DNA of 64,000 bases from Opitutales bacterium UBA5694 (lineage in GTDB: Bacteria; Verrucomicrobiota; Verrucomicrobiia; Opitutales; Opitutaceae), in the NCBI GenBank assembly GCA_002420185.1, contig DIHO01000007.1:235266-299265 (forward strand), in the 5' to 3' direction. The notes beneath the pieces were generated by a model. It saw only the letters and a program-made list of their open reading frames with translations. It did no database searches and was not told where the DNA came from. Position 1 is the stretch's first letter. Each line of letters starts with the position of its first letter. Of the stretch, positions 27,149-36,388 are shown piece after piece. Both the position numbers and the translations under genes were made by a program.

Positions 27149-28008
27149 TGATTTTTAGGATTGGGTTCTCGAATGTATCCACCGCTCCACTTCAGCTTTC
27201 TTCTTACCACATCAAAATGAGAGTAGTCCACTTTTTGGGCCATCTGTAAACTCTGGGATGATAATCTAATGGAGATCGTGCCGTCCTCAGAAGTTGACAA
27301 ATTTCTTTGCCCATCAACCGCTACTACAAGTTGACCGTTTGGCACTGCATTCTCCACACGCAGTTGAACATTATCCGGCAATATTATCGAGCGATTGCTA
27401 AGGGCATGAGGGCAAATCGGCGTTAGGGAAATCACTTTTGAATCGGGATGAATCAATGGACCACCTGCGGAGAGCGTGTAAGCAGTCGACCCTGTGGGAG
27501 TACTGAATATCAATCCGTCACAAATATAGGTCGTCACAAACTCTTCATCCGCGAAAACGTTCAAATGAACGATTCCACTGACCGAAGCAGATTTGATGAC
27601 CACGTCGTTCAACGCAACATCCACTAAATTGTCATGGGTACAGCACTCGAGCAATCCTCGCCGACGTAAATCATAGGCACCCTCTAAAATTGATGGGAAT
27701 AAAGAATTGATTTCCTCAGCAGTATAGGTCGTCAGGAATCCGAGCGTTCCTCGATTCACGCCGATTAAGGGCACCTGATACTTGGTCGATTCAGACGCTG
27801 CGCTCAAAAAGGTGCCGTCACCTCCGATCACACAACAGGCGTCCATACCCTTTAAAAATCCATTGGGAACGGGAAATTCCAACGTCTCCCGAGTCGAGAC
27901 TCCCATGTCCTCAGCGATCTCTCGTAACTGCCCAAACAATTTAAAGGTTCCCGATTTGGACTGATTCAAAACGAATCCGAGGTTCTTAATGGCCTTATTT
28001 TTGAGCAC
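27145..28008 (-). CDS. nadK: NAD kinase
   Basis: 287 aa, GTG start at 28008. Phosphorylates NAD to NADP. The ATP/NAD-kinase motif GGDGTFLSA is at about residues 62-70, and the NAD-binding block TPTGSTAYTLSAGGPLIHP is at about 170-190. It is the last gene of the long nusA operon, 27 bases after tlyA. The order with tlyA directly upstream is common in many bacteria. Confidence 0.96.
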   Translation of the reverse strand: MLKNKAIKNLGFVLNQSKSGTFKLFGQLREIAEDMGVSTRETLEFPVPNGFLKGMDACCVIGGDGTFLSAASESTKYQVPLIGVNRGTLGFLTTYTAEEINSLFPSILEGAYDLRRRGLLECCTHDNLVDVALNDVVIKSASVSGIVHLNVFADEEFVTTYICDGLIFSTPTGSTAYTLSAGGPLIHPDSKVISLTPICPHALSNRSIILPDNVQLRVENAVPNGQLVVAVDGQRNLSTSEDGTISIRLSSQSLQMAQKVDYSHFDVVRRKLKWSGGYIREPNPKNH

Positions 28009-28035
28009 AGCTATGAAAATCGCACGGGGTGCATT

Positions 28036-28782
28036 TTATTTCAACTTAGAAAGCCCGAGCAGAAATTCAACATTTCCGTCCGCTCCTTTGATCGGTGAAG
28101 GAATACAACCGATAAGGGATACGTTAACCAGATTCTCCATGGCAAACCGCTCGACCTCAGCGAGGGCTTTGTACCGTTCATTCTGATCCTTAATCACCCC
28201 CCTGAATTTGTCCGCTACTTCCTTGCCTACCTCGAATTGGGGTTTAACCAGAGCAACTAGAATTCCCCCAATCGCGAGAAACGGCCAGACAGCAGGTAAA
28301 ACCGATTTGAGTGAAATAAAAGAAAGATCCATTACAATACGATCGTATGAGTCTAAAGGAAGGTCACCAAGTTGCAAATATCGAGCATTTACCTTCTCCA
28401 AATTAACAATACGAGGATCCTCTCTCAGTTTTCCGTGTAACTGCCCCTTCCCAACATCTACACAAGCGACGCTAATCGCTCCATTCTGCAAAGCATAATC
28501 CGTAAACCCTCCTGTTGACGCACCCACATCTAAAACGCTTTTCCCTTCAAAAGAGAGGTCATAAGCTTCGGCAAACCCTTCAATCTTTTCCCCCCCTCTG
28601 CTTACGAAACGCTTGCCTGGTTCAACGTAAAGTTCGATTTCTTCGCTAACTTTTACGCCCGGTTTGTCCAGTCTCCGGTATCCCTGCCTCACTCTGCCCG
28701 TCATAATGAGGGCTTTGGCTTCGCTCCGACTGGAAGCAAACCCCCGCTGGAAGACCAGCTCATCTAAGCGCAATTTACCCAT
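28036..28782 (-). CDS. tlyA: TlyA family rRNA (cytidine-2'-O)-methyltransferase
   Basis: 248 aa. An N-terminal S4 RNA-binding domain (LRLDELVFQRGFASSRSEAK, residues about 4-60) is followed by an FtsJ/RrmJ-type methyltransferase domain with the SAM motif SVLDVGASTGGFTDYAL at about 82-98. The K-D-K-E type catalytic residues include VSRGGEK at about 60. TlyA methylates 16S and 23S rRNA in several bacteria. It abuts ribF with no spacer. Confidence 0.95.
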   Translation of the reverse strand: MGKLRLDELVFQRGFASSRSEAKALIMTGRVRQGYRRLDKPGVKVSEEIELYVEPGKRFVSRGGEKIEGFAEAYDLSFEGKSVLDVGASTGGFTDYALQNGAISVACVDVGKGQLHGKLREDPRIVNLEKVNARYLQLGDLPLDSYDRIVMDLSFISLKSVLPAVWPFLAIGGILVALVKPQFEVGKEVADKFRGVIKDQNERYKALAEVERFAMENLVNVSLIGCIPSPIKGADGNVEFLLGLSKLK

Positions 28783-29745
28783 TCACGGACTCTCAAAAAA
28801 CAACTTAGCATCACTAATATCAGCTTGAATCTGCGTCTTTAGTTTATCTAAACAGTCGAATTTCCTTTCTCGTCTTAGGAAATTCAACCACTCAACTCGC
28901 ACTGAGTCCCCGTAGAAGAACGGACAATCTCCTAGCACGTGCACCTCCAACATGGGCTTCTTTAGTGAATTGACAGTGGGTCGGATTCCAAAGTTAGCTA
29001 CTGCAGGTAACCGCTCTTCTCCGCCCTCTCGGGAAATGTTGACACTGTAAACGCCCAACCTAGGTACCAATTCACCATCAAATGGGATGTTCAAGGTCGG
29101 GACGCCAATCGTCCTTCCAACTCGCTTGCCTTCTCTCACCGTTCCCCAGGTTTCGTAAGTATACCCAAGAAGACGATTCGCTTCTCCAATTCTTCCGCCA
29201 ATTAAAGCGTTCCGTATTCGAGTGCTGCTTACGCGTTCGCCGTCTAGGAAAAGACATTCGATTGATTCGGCAGAAATTCCTGCCTCCTCCGCCAATTTAC
29301 CCAGCAATTTAACATCGCCTTGCCGCCCCTTTCCGAACCTCCAGTTTTCTCCCGTGTGCATAGAAGCCAAAGCAGGGATCTTGCACTTCAGCATCGCAAG
29401 GAAATCGACTGAATCAACCGCTGCGAATTCAGGCGAAAAAGGCTCCTCAATCACAAAATCGATTCGAAGTTTGCTAAGTTCGGACCGCTTCATCCTCGAG
29501 TTGAGGATCATGGGCACCGGATTGTCCGGTTTAAAAAGGTGGCTTGGATGGGGCCAGAAAGTCATAACTCCCGCAAGACCGCCCGAGTTTGCCGCAGAAC
29601 GTATTGCTGATTCCACCACTATTCGATGACCCTGATGAACGCCATCAAACATGCCTATAGCCAAATGAATCGGCCGATTTGTCTCCGAACGAAACGAGTC
29701 AATTCCGTCAAAATGTTTGAGCTCTGGCATGGTAATTAAGTTCAC
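28783..29745 (-). CDS. ribF: Bifunctional riboflavin kinase/FAD synthetase
   Basis: 320 aa, GTG start at 29745 overlapping the truB stop (GTGA); an ATG at 29730 (MPELKHF) is an alternative. FAD synthetase N-terminal domain with the nucleotidyltransferase motif IGMFDGVHQGHR at about residue 30; the flavokinase C-terminal domain starts with GRTIGVPTLNIPFDGELVPRLGVY (at about 208). Makes FMN and FAD. Here it is inside the nusA operon between truB and tlyA. Confidence 0.96.
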   Translation of the reverse strand: MNLITMPELKHFDGIDSFRSETNRPIHLAIGMFDGVHQGHRIVVESAIRSAANSGGLAGVMTFWPHPSHLFKPDNPVPMILNSRMKRSELSKLRIDFVIEEPFSPEFAAVDSVDFLAMLKCKIPALASMHTGENWRFGKGRQGDVKLLGKLAEEAGISAESIECLFLDGERVSSTRIRNALIGGRIGEANRLLGYTYETWGTVREGKRVGRTIGVPTLNIPFDGELVPRLGVYSVNISREGGEERLPAVANFGIRPTVNSLKKPMLEVHVLGDCPFFYGDSVRVEWLNFLRRERKFDCLDKLKTQIQADISDAKLFFESP

Positions 29746-30464
29746 AACGCAGAATTGGGCAACGCTTCATTTTTTCCGATTAGGGCCTTGGAAATTTCCT
29801 CTGGAGTGGCTTCGACAAATCGCTCCAATGTGATGGCATCGTTTAAATTAAACTTGTCGGAAGCGATTCGGCGCAGTCCCGAAAGATAGCCCCCACAACC
29901 AATTTTTTCCCCAATGTCATTCGCGAGGGAACGAACATAGGTCCCTTTCGTGCAATCTAGGCTGAAGTCCACCTCCGGTAAATCAAAGCGAGTTACGTCG
30001 AATCGGGAGATTCTGATAAATCTTGGCTCTCGCTCCACATCTTTACCCTGGCGGGCCATCTTGTACAAGGGCTGGCCATTGATTTTCACTGCCGAAAACA
30101 TTGGAGGCTTTTGGTACTGATCCCCCAAGTAAGAGGACACAACCGCAGCGACCTCTTCCATTGTTAAACTGGGGATTGAACGCTTAGTCATCACTTCACC
30201 CTCACCATCGTACGTATTCGTCGACTCTCCCAACCTAATGGTTCCCTCATAGGCCTTATCCAAGCCCATCAGATACTGCGAAAGCTTAGTCGCTTTACCC
30301 ACTAGTATAATGAGAAGTCCCGTCGCCATCGGATCGAGTGTACCAGCATGCCCGATACGCTTCATTTTCAGTTTCCTTCGAACCTTATCCACCACGTCGT
30401 GGGATGTTAGTCCGCACGGCTTGTCGATCAATAATACGCCCTCTAGATCACTATTCTCCTTCAT
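29742..30464 (-). CDS. truB: tRNA pseudouridine(55) synthase
   Basis: 240 aa from the ATG at 30464, whose ATGA overlaps the nrnA stop; the TTG at 30470 is not needed. TruB makes pseudouridine 55 in the tRNA T-loop. Diagnostic stretches are GVLLIDKPCGLTSHDVV, the catalytic block GHAGTLDPMATGLL (Asp at about residue 43) and the later KGTYVRSLANDIGE. Confidence 0.97.
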   Translation of the reverse strand: MKENSDLEGVLLIDKPCGLTSHDVVDKVRRKLKMKRIGHAGTLDPMATGLLIILVGKATKLSQYLMGLDKAYEGTIRLGESTNTYDGEGEVMTKRSIPSLTMEEVAAVVSSYLGDQYQKPPMFSAVKINGQPLYKMARQGKDVEREPRFIRISRFDVTRFDLPEVDFSLDCTKGTYVRSLANDIGEKIGCGGYLSGLRRIASDKFNLNDAITLERFVEATPEEISKALIGKNEALPNSAL

Positions 30465-31462
30465 TTGCAATCAACCGTTTCAACACGTGTTCTTACCGCT
30501 TCGATCAATTTCTCTCGCAAGACCTTCAATGGAAGATTACTACTCGTCGCTGCCGCACAAGCATGTCCACCTCCCCCAAATTGGGATGCGACTTGATCAA
30601 CTCGCAGCTCTTTACTCTTTGCTCTCAAACTCGCCTTAATCGTCGTTTTGCGTTCCTCGAGTAACACCCCAATTAAGACATTTTCCAAGGAACGCGCATA
30701 ATCAACAAATCCTTCCGTATCTTGATACGAGGTGCCCGTTTCAACAAAATCCCTTTGCCGCAACATACCTACGCAAACTTTCTTACCACATTCGAAAGCG
30801 AGCGAACCCAGGAATCGCTCAAGCAGCTTCAGCCGTGGTAAAGTCGCATTTTCATAGAGATTTTCAGCCGCCAATCGAGGTGACGCTCCACAATCCACCA
30901 ATCTGCTACACAGCTCGAAAACTCGACTACTGGTCGCTGCATAGCTGAATCGACCCGTATCTGTTAGGATGCCCGTATATAGGGCTTGAGCTGCGGACTC
31001 TGAGATTGGTAGAGCCAAGTCAAATGCTATGCCCGCCAGTATTTCACAGGTAGCAGAAGCCTCCGAATCAATCAAGTTTACCTCAGCGAACCGAGTATTG
31101 GTAATATGATGATCGATATTTCCCATACGCCGCTGGTTCTCCAATGCGATAGAAGTTTTCGGGCCTACCCTTCCCTCGTCCGCGCAATCCAGATACAGCA
31201 GCCCTGCTTTTCCTAAAGACTCGGGCTCGACAATACGAATGAGCTCGCTTCCCTTTAAATAAGTTAAGGACGCGGGCACTTGATCAGCGTTTGCGACCAG
31301 GGGAACCACCCCAAAAGTTGAAATCATTTCCGCGACTGCGATTTGCGCCCCGACACAATCTCCATCAGGTCGGGCATGGCCAATCACACACACCGATTGC
31401 CCGGCGGCACTCGAAGCTAAATCGCGAAATCCAGCGCTCAATTCTGGAAAAAAACCCCTCAA
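30461..31462 (-). CDS. nrnA: DHH family oligoribonuclease/pAp phosphatase (NrnA-like)
   Basis: 333 aa, TTG start at 31462 overlapping the rbfA stop (TTGA). DHH-DHHA1 phosphodiesterase that cleaves short oligoribonucleotides and, in homologues, pAp. Motif I GHARPDGDCVGAQIA at about residue 29, the DHH triad in GNIDHHITN at about 112, and the DHHA1 RNA-binding end QFGGGGHACAAATSS at about 300. This gene usually lies between rbfA and truB in this superoperon. Confidence 0.95.
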   Translation of the reverse strand: MRGFFPELSAGFRDLASSAAGQSVCVIGHARPDGDCVGAQIAVAEMISTFGVVPLVANADQVPASLTYLKGSELIRIVEPESLGKAGLLYLDCADEGRVGPKTSIALENQRRMGNIDHHITNTRFAEVNLIDSEASATCEILAGIAFDLALPISESAAQALYTGILTDTGRFSYAATSSRVFELCSRLVDCGASPRLAAENLYENATLPRLKLLERFLGSLAFECGKKVCVGMLRQRDFVETGTSYQDTEGFVDYARSLENVLIGVLLEERKTTIKASLRAKSKELRVDQVASQFGGGGHACAAATSSNLPLKVLREKLIEAVRTRVETVDCK

Positions 31463-31815
31463 TCGACTGATTCGTTGAACGATTCATCGAACCCGTCGAT
31501 TAACTCGATAATCCGATTTCCTTTGGCAATGGACTCGTCGTACTTGAAGTTCAACGCGGGCATTCGTTTTAGCACGATCCGCTTGCCCAACTCGAATCTG
31601 ACTCGACCGCCTACTCTATCCAAGAATTTCTGGATCTTCCATCGCTCTTCTTCGCTTGCCAAAAGCGTATAGAAAACGATTGCGTTGCTGTGATTCGGTG
31701 AAACATCGACGCCGGTAACCGTCACCGTCACTGTCTCACGTTGATAACGCGTGTGCAAAATATTGCTTACCTCACGCCTTAACAACTCAGATACTCTGAT
31801 GTTTCGATTGCTCAT
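31459..31815 (-). CDS. rbfA: 30S ribosome-binding factor A
   Basis: 118 aa. Assists late 30S maturation. Family features are RVSELLRREVSNIL at the start, VTGVDVSPNHSNAIVFYTLL in the middle and VRFELGKRIVLKRMPALNFKYDESI towards the end. It lies 81 bases after infB. The ATG at 31815 fits the family start. Confidence 0.95.
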   Translation of the reverse strand: MSNRNIRVSELLRREVSNILHTRYQRETVTVTVTGVDVSPNHSNAIVFYTLLASEEERWKIQKFLDRVGGRVRFELGKRIVLKRMPALNFKYDESIAKGNRIIELIDGFDESFNESVD

Positions 31816-31896
31816 GTTTATCTTAATCTAAGCTATCGATACAAAGTAACTGAACCTATGCTCATACATCGCAACGGTTCCCCAAAATTTAAAAGA

Positions 31897-34209
31897 TTAT
31901 AGTTCTGGGCGAATTTCGTGAATCTCGTAAACTTCAATAATGTCGCCGACTTGATAGTCATTCGTATTCGATATGTGTATACCACATTCCGTACCAGCCC
32001 GCACCTCTTTGACATCGTCTTTGACACGACGCAGGGCATCGATTTTGTGCTCTGCGACGGTTTTTCCATTGCGAATCAATCGAGCGTGCTGCTTCACAAC
32101 CACGCGACCTTCGACAACCAAACAACCCGCAACAAAACCTTTCGCGATCGGAAATACCGCCCGAACCTCGGCTGCTCCAATTTTATTCTCCTTGTATTCC
32201 GGATCGAGCATTTCGACCATGTCTTCCCGGACACGGTCAAGGAGTTCATAAATGATCTGGTGATAAGTAATTTTAACCGCATGGTGCTTAGCCAATGCCT
32301 GTACCCCATTTTCAGTCTTCACATTAAAACCAATGATCTCAGTCCCACCTGCACTGGCCTTTTGAACGTCGCTCTTACTAACAACTCCAATTCCCGATCG
32401 AACAACATCCAACGCCACCTTGTCGCTCTTGATTTCCTTTAAGGCGCTCTCAATCGCTTCCACTGAACCATAGGTGTCACCTTTAAGAATTATTCGGAGG
32501 GTCTTTTTCTGATTAGCGGCAATCGCAGCAAAAAGTTTCTCTTGAGACGTTGGCATCCGGTCTTCAGCATCCGCCTTCTGATCGGCTCTAACGCCTACAA
32601 GATTATCTTCTGCTTCACGCTTAGCGACCTTTTCGTTCTTGGCCGCATGGAAAATCGCTCCGCAATCCGGCACGCCTGACCAGCCAATTACTCGCACTGG
32701 AGTCGAAGGGGGTGCCTTCTTCAAGCTTATGCCATACTCGTTGAAAAGAGCCTTAACCTTTGTGTAGTGAGGGCCGCAGACGAGTGCATCGCCCACTTTC
32801 AAAGTTCCTCCTTGAACGATCACCGTCGCAGTAGCACCACAACCGACCTCAACTTGTCCTTCGATAACAACGCCTTCCGCAAGTTTCTTTGGATTGGCCT
32901 TCAATTCCAAAACCTCTGCCTGCAACTGAATCATATCCATCAACTCGTCGATACCATCGCCCTTTAAGGCTGAGATGGGGACCGCGATTGTTTCACCGCC
33001 CCAATCCTCCGAAGGGATGCCTCGTTCCTGCATCTGGGTCTTAACCTTATCGATATCTGCACCAGGAATATCAATCTTGTTGATTGCTACAATCGGCTGA
33101 ACACCTGACTTTTGAATAAACTTCAATGCTTCATCGGTTTGAGGCATGAATCCGTCATCAGCAGCCACAATGAGAATGGCCACATCCGTAACATCTGCTC
33201 CACGAGCTCGCATAGCATTGAAAGCTGCGTGGCCCGGCGTATCCAGAAACGTGATTTTATTGTCGTTGTGCGAAACCTGATAAGCACCGATGTGTTGCGT
33301 AATTCCGCCCGCTTCAGAGGAGGCGACATTCTCTTTCCGAATATAATCCAATAGTGAGGTCTTTCCGTGATCGACGTGTCCCAAAATACAAACTACAGCT
33401 GGGCGGCCCTCAAGAAACACAGTTTCATCAATTTCTTTAACCTCTTGTTTCTTTTTCGCTTTGGCACCCTCACCACGATGGCGAATTTCGAGAACGACAC
33501 CTCTTTTCTCCGCTACCTTACTCGCCACATCTTCTTCGAGGCTTTGATTAATGGATGCGAAAATGCCCATTTCCATAAGCTCGGAAATTAGCTTGAAAGG
33601 CTTTACTCCCAGCTCGGTTGCTAAATCACGAACGACGATAGGTGGCTTAAGGGTAATAGTGCGAATTTCTTCTGTTTCTTCCGCAGGGCCCTTCGAAATT
33701 AATGGAGAAACGGGTGCTCCAACTACGGCGGGCGACGAGGGAGACGCTGTAGGACGTGGTGTCGCTTGCGAAGGTGCCGCTGGCTGAGGAGGGCCAGAAT
33801 TAGCGGGACTCGCGACCGGAGGAGGAACAGGGGCTTTAGGAACCGCAGGAGGAGAGACCGGACCGGGCGATGGCGGTGTCACTACTTTGGCAGCTGAGGG
33901 CGGAGGCACGACTTTTGTCGCAACCGCGTCTTTCGCCGTTTCTTTTTCCTCTTCGATCTGCTCTTTCGTTCGAACGAAGGCAGTAACTGAAGGCAAAGCA
34001 ACCGGTTTCTCTTCCGCTGGCTCGGTGGTCTTCTTTTTTGCGGTATCTGCAGACTTTTTGGCAAACTCTTCTTTCAAAGATTCTGCCGAAATGTTATCGA
34101 CCGAACTGGAAGCACTCTTCACTTGAAAACCACGATCGCGGAGAAGTTCTAGGAGTTCGGAATTCTCCATTCCAATCTCTTTGGAAAGCTGATAGATTCG
34201 TACGCTCAT
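31897..34209 (-). CDS. infB: Translation initiation factor IF-2
   Basis: 770 aa. N-terminal IF2_N domain (residues 1-50), a disordered Lys/Glu then Pro/Ala/Val-rich linker (about 51-185), and the G domain with GHVDHGKT at 277-284, followed by DTPGHAAF and NKID. Domain II to IV then follow, ending with the C2 fMet-tRNA-binding domain (NEYGISL..., ...ECGIHISNTNDYQVGDIIEVYE). Delivers initiator tRNA to the 30S subunit. Located downstream of nusA with a 69-base gap. Confidence 0.97.
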   Translation of the reverse strand: MSVRIYQLSKEIGMENSELLELLRDRGFQVKSASSSVDNISAESLKEEFAKKSADTAKKKTTEPAEEKPVALPSVTAFVRTKEQIEEEKETAKDAVATKVVPPPSAAKVVTPPSPGPVSPPAVPKAPVPPPVASPANSGPPQPAAPSQATPRPTASPSSPAVVGAPVSPLISKGPAEETEEIRTITLKPPIVVRDLATELGVKPFKLISELMEMGIFASINQSLEEDVASKVAEKRGVVLEIRHRGEGAKAKKKQEVKEIDETVFLEGRPAVVCILGHVDHGKTSLLDYIRKENVASSEAGGITQHIGAYQVSHNDNKITFLDTPGHAAFNAMRARGADVTDVAILIVAADDGFMPQTDEALKFIQKSGVQPIVAINKIDIPGADIDKVKTQMQERGIPSEDWGGETIAVPISALKGDGIDELMDMIQLQAEVLELKANPKKLAEGVVIEGQVEVGCGATATVIVQGGTLKVGDALVCGPHYTKVKALFNEYGISLKKAPPSTPVRVIGWSGVPDCGAIFHAAKNEKVAKREAEDNLVGVRADQKADAEDRMPTSQEKLFAAIAANQKKTLRIILKGDTYGSVEAIESALKEIKSDKVALDVVRSGIGVVSKSDVQKASAGGTEIIGFNVKTENGVQALAKHHAVKITYHQIIYELLDRVREDMVEMLDPEYKENKIGAAEVRAVFPIAKGFVAGCLVVEGRVVVKQHARLIRNGKTVAEHKIDALRRVKDDVKEVRAGTECGIHISNTNDYQVGDIIEVYEIHEIRPEL

Positions 34210-34278
34210 GCGATAAATTTAGGGAGATAAAATTATATGTAGGTGCAGTGCCATTCCGATTGAGTAGGATATCCAATT

Positions 34279-35538
34279 TTAAGACGAAATATTCTGCTTC
34301 TCCAAAAAAGCATTCACTTTCGCCAAAATATCATCCGCTTGTTCCGCGTCAAAGCCAAGATCCTGCAAGTCGGCAGACTCCACATCGAGGAACACTTCGG
34401 GGCTGATCAGTCCATTCTGAACGAGGCGAGCCGAGACTTCATCGTCTATGCCTTCGATCTGGTTCAACCCTTCCGCAGCTTGTTGCTGCTTCGCTTCCAG
34501 GCTGACCTCGCGCACCTCTTCTTTGACGATGTCTATTTTCCATCCGACCAGTTTAGAAGTGAGACGGGCATTCTGACCCTTGCGCCCAATAGCGATCGCC
34601 AAGTCGTCTTCTGAAACTTCGACCCGAAGACGCGTGTTCACTTCATCCACCTCCACATTGCGAGGAATCGCCGGCTTTAGCGCTTCAAGCGCCAGTTCCT
34701 TCGGGCCTTCGACGTAGCGAATAATGTCGATTTTTTCGCCGCCCAGCTCACGAACGATGCTCTTGACTCGGGCTCCTCGAGCTCCGACACAAGCACCCAC
34801 AGGATCTACTTTGGGATCAGAGGAAGATACGGCGATCTTGGTGCGGTAGCCAGGCTCCCTAGCGAACGCTTCAATCTTGACTGTACCGTCAGCGATTTCA
34901 GTCACTTCTAAATCGAACAATCTACGAACAAATCTGGGGCTTGAACGGGTCAATATCAATTCGGGCCCTCTGTTAGAGGCCTCGATTTTCAGCAGGAAGC
35001 AGCGAATGCGTTCACCTGGAGCGTAATCCTCCCCCGGAACTTGCTCGCGTGATGGCATAATTGCCTCCGCTTTACCGAGATCGATGCATAAGTCGCCGCG
35101 CTCACGTCTTCTAACGACTCCGCTCACGATGTCTCCGACTTGGTCTTTAAAATCGTCATAAATTCGCTCTTTCTCAAACTGCCGCAGACGTTGCATGATC
35201 GCTTGACGTGCAGTTTGGGCTGCAATTCGACCCAAGTAGGCCGGGTCCATCTCCTTTTCATACATCTCCCCTAACTGGATATCCGGCTGGTTCATACGGG
35301 CCTTTTCCAAAGGAATCTCATTCCTTGGATCACTGACGGAATCTACCACTTCCAGTAGGGCCCAAGCCTGCATTTTTCCATTTTTCGGATCAATTTCGAC
35401 TTTGAGCTCTTGGCCTGCATTTACCCCTTTCGCGGCGGCATTCTTGATAGCGGTGACGATTGCAGAAATCATGTCTTCACGACCGATCCCTTTCTCCCTC
35501 TCCATGTACTCCAATACAGATAAAATTTCGCTGCTCAT
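34279..35538 (-). CDS. nusA: Transcription termination/antitermination protein NusA
   Basis: 419 aa from the ATG at 35538 (MSSEILSVLEYMEREKG), the usual start of NusA; the longer frame would run through a terminator hairpin. N-terminal domain to about 125, S1 domain at about 135-200, two KH domains at about 205-345 (VGACVGARGARVKSI; IAIGRKGQNARLTSKL), and a C-terminal helix-hairpin-helix/AR-like part (GLNQIEGIDDEVSARLV) to the end. Controls pausing and termination. First gene of the operon; rimP, its usual upstream neighbour, is not present, and a leader hairpin sits directly in front. Confidence 0.97.
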   Translation of the reverse strand: MSSEILSVLEYMEREKGIGREDMISAIVTAIKNAAAKGVNAGQELKVEIDPKNGKMQAWALLEVVDSVSDPRNEIPLEKARMNQPDIQLGEMYEKEMDPAYLGRIAAQTARQAIMQRLRQFEKERIYDDFKDQVGDIVSGVVRRRERGDLCIDLGKAEAIMPSREQVPGEDYAPGERIRCFLLKIEASNRGPELILTRSSPRFVRRLFDLEVTEIADGTVKIEAFAREPGYRTKIAVSSSDPKVDPVGACVGARGARVKSIVRELGGEKIDIIRYVEGPKELALEALKPAIPRNVEVDEVNTRLRVEVSEDDLAIAIGRKGQNARLTSKLVGWKIDIVKEEVREVSLEAKQQQAAEGLNQIEGIDDEVSARLVQNGLISPEVFLDVESADLQDLGFDAEQADDILAKVNAFLEKQNISS

Positions 35539-35554
35539 GATTGCTGTGCTAATG

Positions 35555-35584
35555 AAAAAAAAAGCGGGCCAAAGACCCACTTTT
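35555..35584 (-). terminator. Intrinsic terminator in the nusA leader (possible attenuator)
   Basis: On the minus strand AAAAGTGGG, loop TCTTTGG, CCCGCTTTT, and a run of about nine T forms a typical terminator that ends 17 bases before the nusA ATG. It lies between a promoter-like sequence (35609-35637) and the gene. Such a position suggests control of nusA transcription by termination; in B. subtilis, NusA-dependent termination upstream of its own gene is known. An alternative is a leftover terminator of a lost upstream gene. Confidence 0.8.
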
Positions 35585-35608
35585 CATAAAATGAAAATTA
35601 ACGCCAAA

Positions 35609-35637
35609 AGTAAATTTCTCAGCCTTCTAAAAGTCAA
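35609..35637 (-). promoter_or_regulatory. Candidate sigma-70 promoter for nusA operon
   Basis: Minus strand: TTGACT (-35), 17-base spacer, TTTACT (-10). Transcription would begin near 35602, giving a leader of about 65 bases that contains the terminator hairpin at 35555-35584. The -10 box is a weak match. Confidence 0.5.
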
Positions 35638-35780
35638 GCGTCTCGTTATTCAAGGAGAAGGAGCTTTTACAGGTCGAATATCACCTCACGGAAACCTCGA
35701 TCCTAGGCCTGTTCTAATGACGTAGAAAGACCTTGGAAGCGATGGGGTAAACTCAATTCATCCCATTGATTCCCTGATTT

Positions 35781-36262
35781 TTAGCAATCCCTGAAGCAGC
35801 CATTAGACTTGGGGAACCAGTCCGTTTCGAGAATTTCTAGCCCTTTCAGAGTCTTCCCTAAAGTTTCAGGCGCATTCCACGCAAACCAGTGAAACCAAGG
35901 CCCACTCAAATCCGCTCCGGAATGGGCTGACAAAAAAGGCAGAAATCCGTCGCATATCAGGGTATCCAGCTTCGAACCACTTTTTCGACCACTCACCGAG
36001 CGATCGGAGAAAGTGCGCTGAAGCCAGAAAAGATCTGCTTTTTTTTCGAAACTGAGCGGTGGACACGTCAGAAATCTGACCCATCAGAGGTCTATTCACC
36101 AATTCTAAGAGCACCTCCTGCCAGTGAGGTTGGGCCGAAACCCATAGAAAAAACTGCTCAAGCCAGATTTTGGGCTGGTTTGCGGGACGAACGCCAGAGG
36201 TCGTTGGCAAACCACGTCCTACTTCCCAAATATCCCCATAATACAGACTATCCGTACAACAC
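35781..36262 (-). pseudogene. Frameshifted C-terminal remnant of a DUF2851 protein
   Basis: The minus-strand frame from about 36262 to 35866 reads YYGDIWEVGRGLP, then RPANQPKIWLEQFFLW, the DUF2851 block normally written W...RP.N.P..R-LA. In a second frame at 35996-35781 follow SGRKSGSKLDTLICDGFLPF and LSAHSG, matching the family's next block (GR.RA..-L-N--LPFL). The two frames overlap at about 35950-35996, so a single frameshift separates them. Only the last ~150 residues of a ~400-residue family are present. Lies between the nusA promoter and a NYN-domain remnant. Confidence 0.7.
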
Positions 36263-36388
36263 CTTCTGCAGAGCTAGTTCACTGACTAAATAAGGTCCGA
36301 ACATGTCTCGAAATTCCTCTAAACCTTCTTTAACCAACGCCAGTATATCTTTACTTTACAAAGGAATCTCTTTGGTGAAAGTGCTTTT

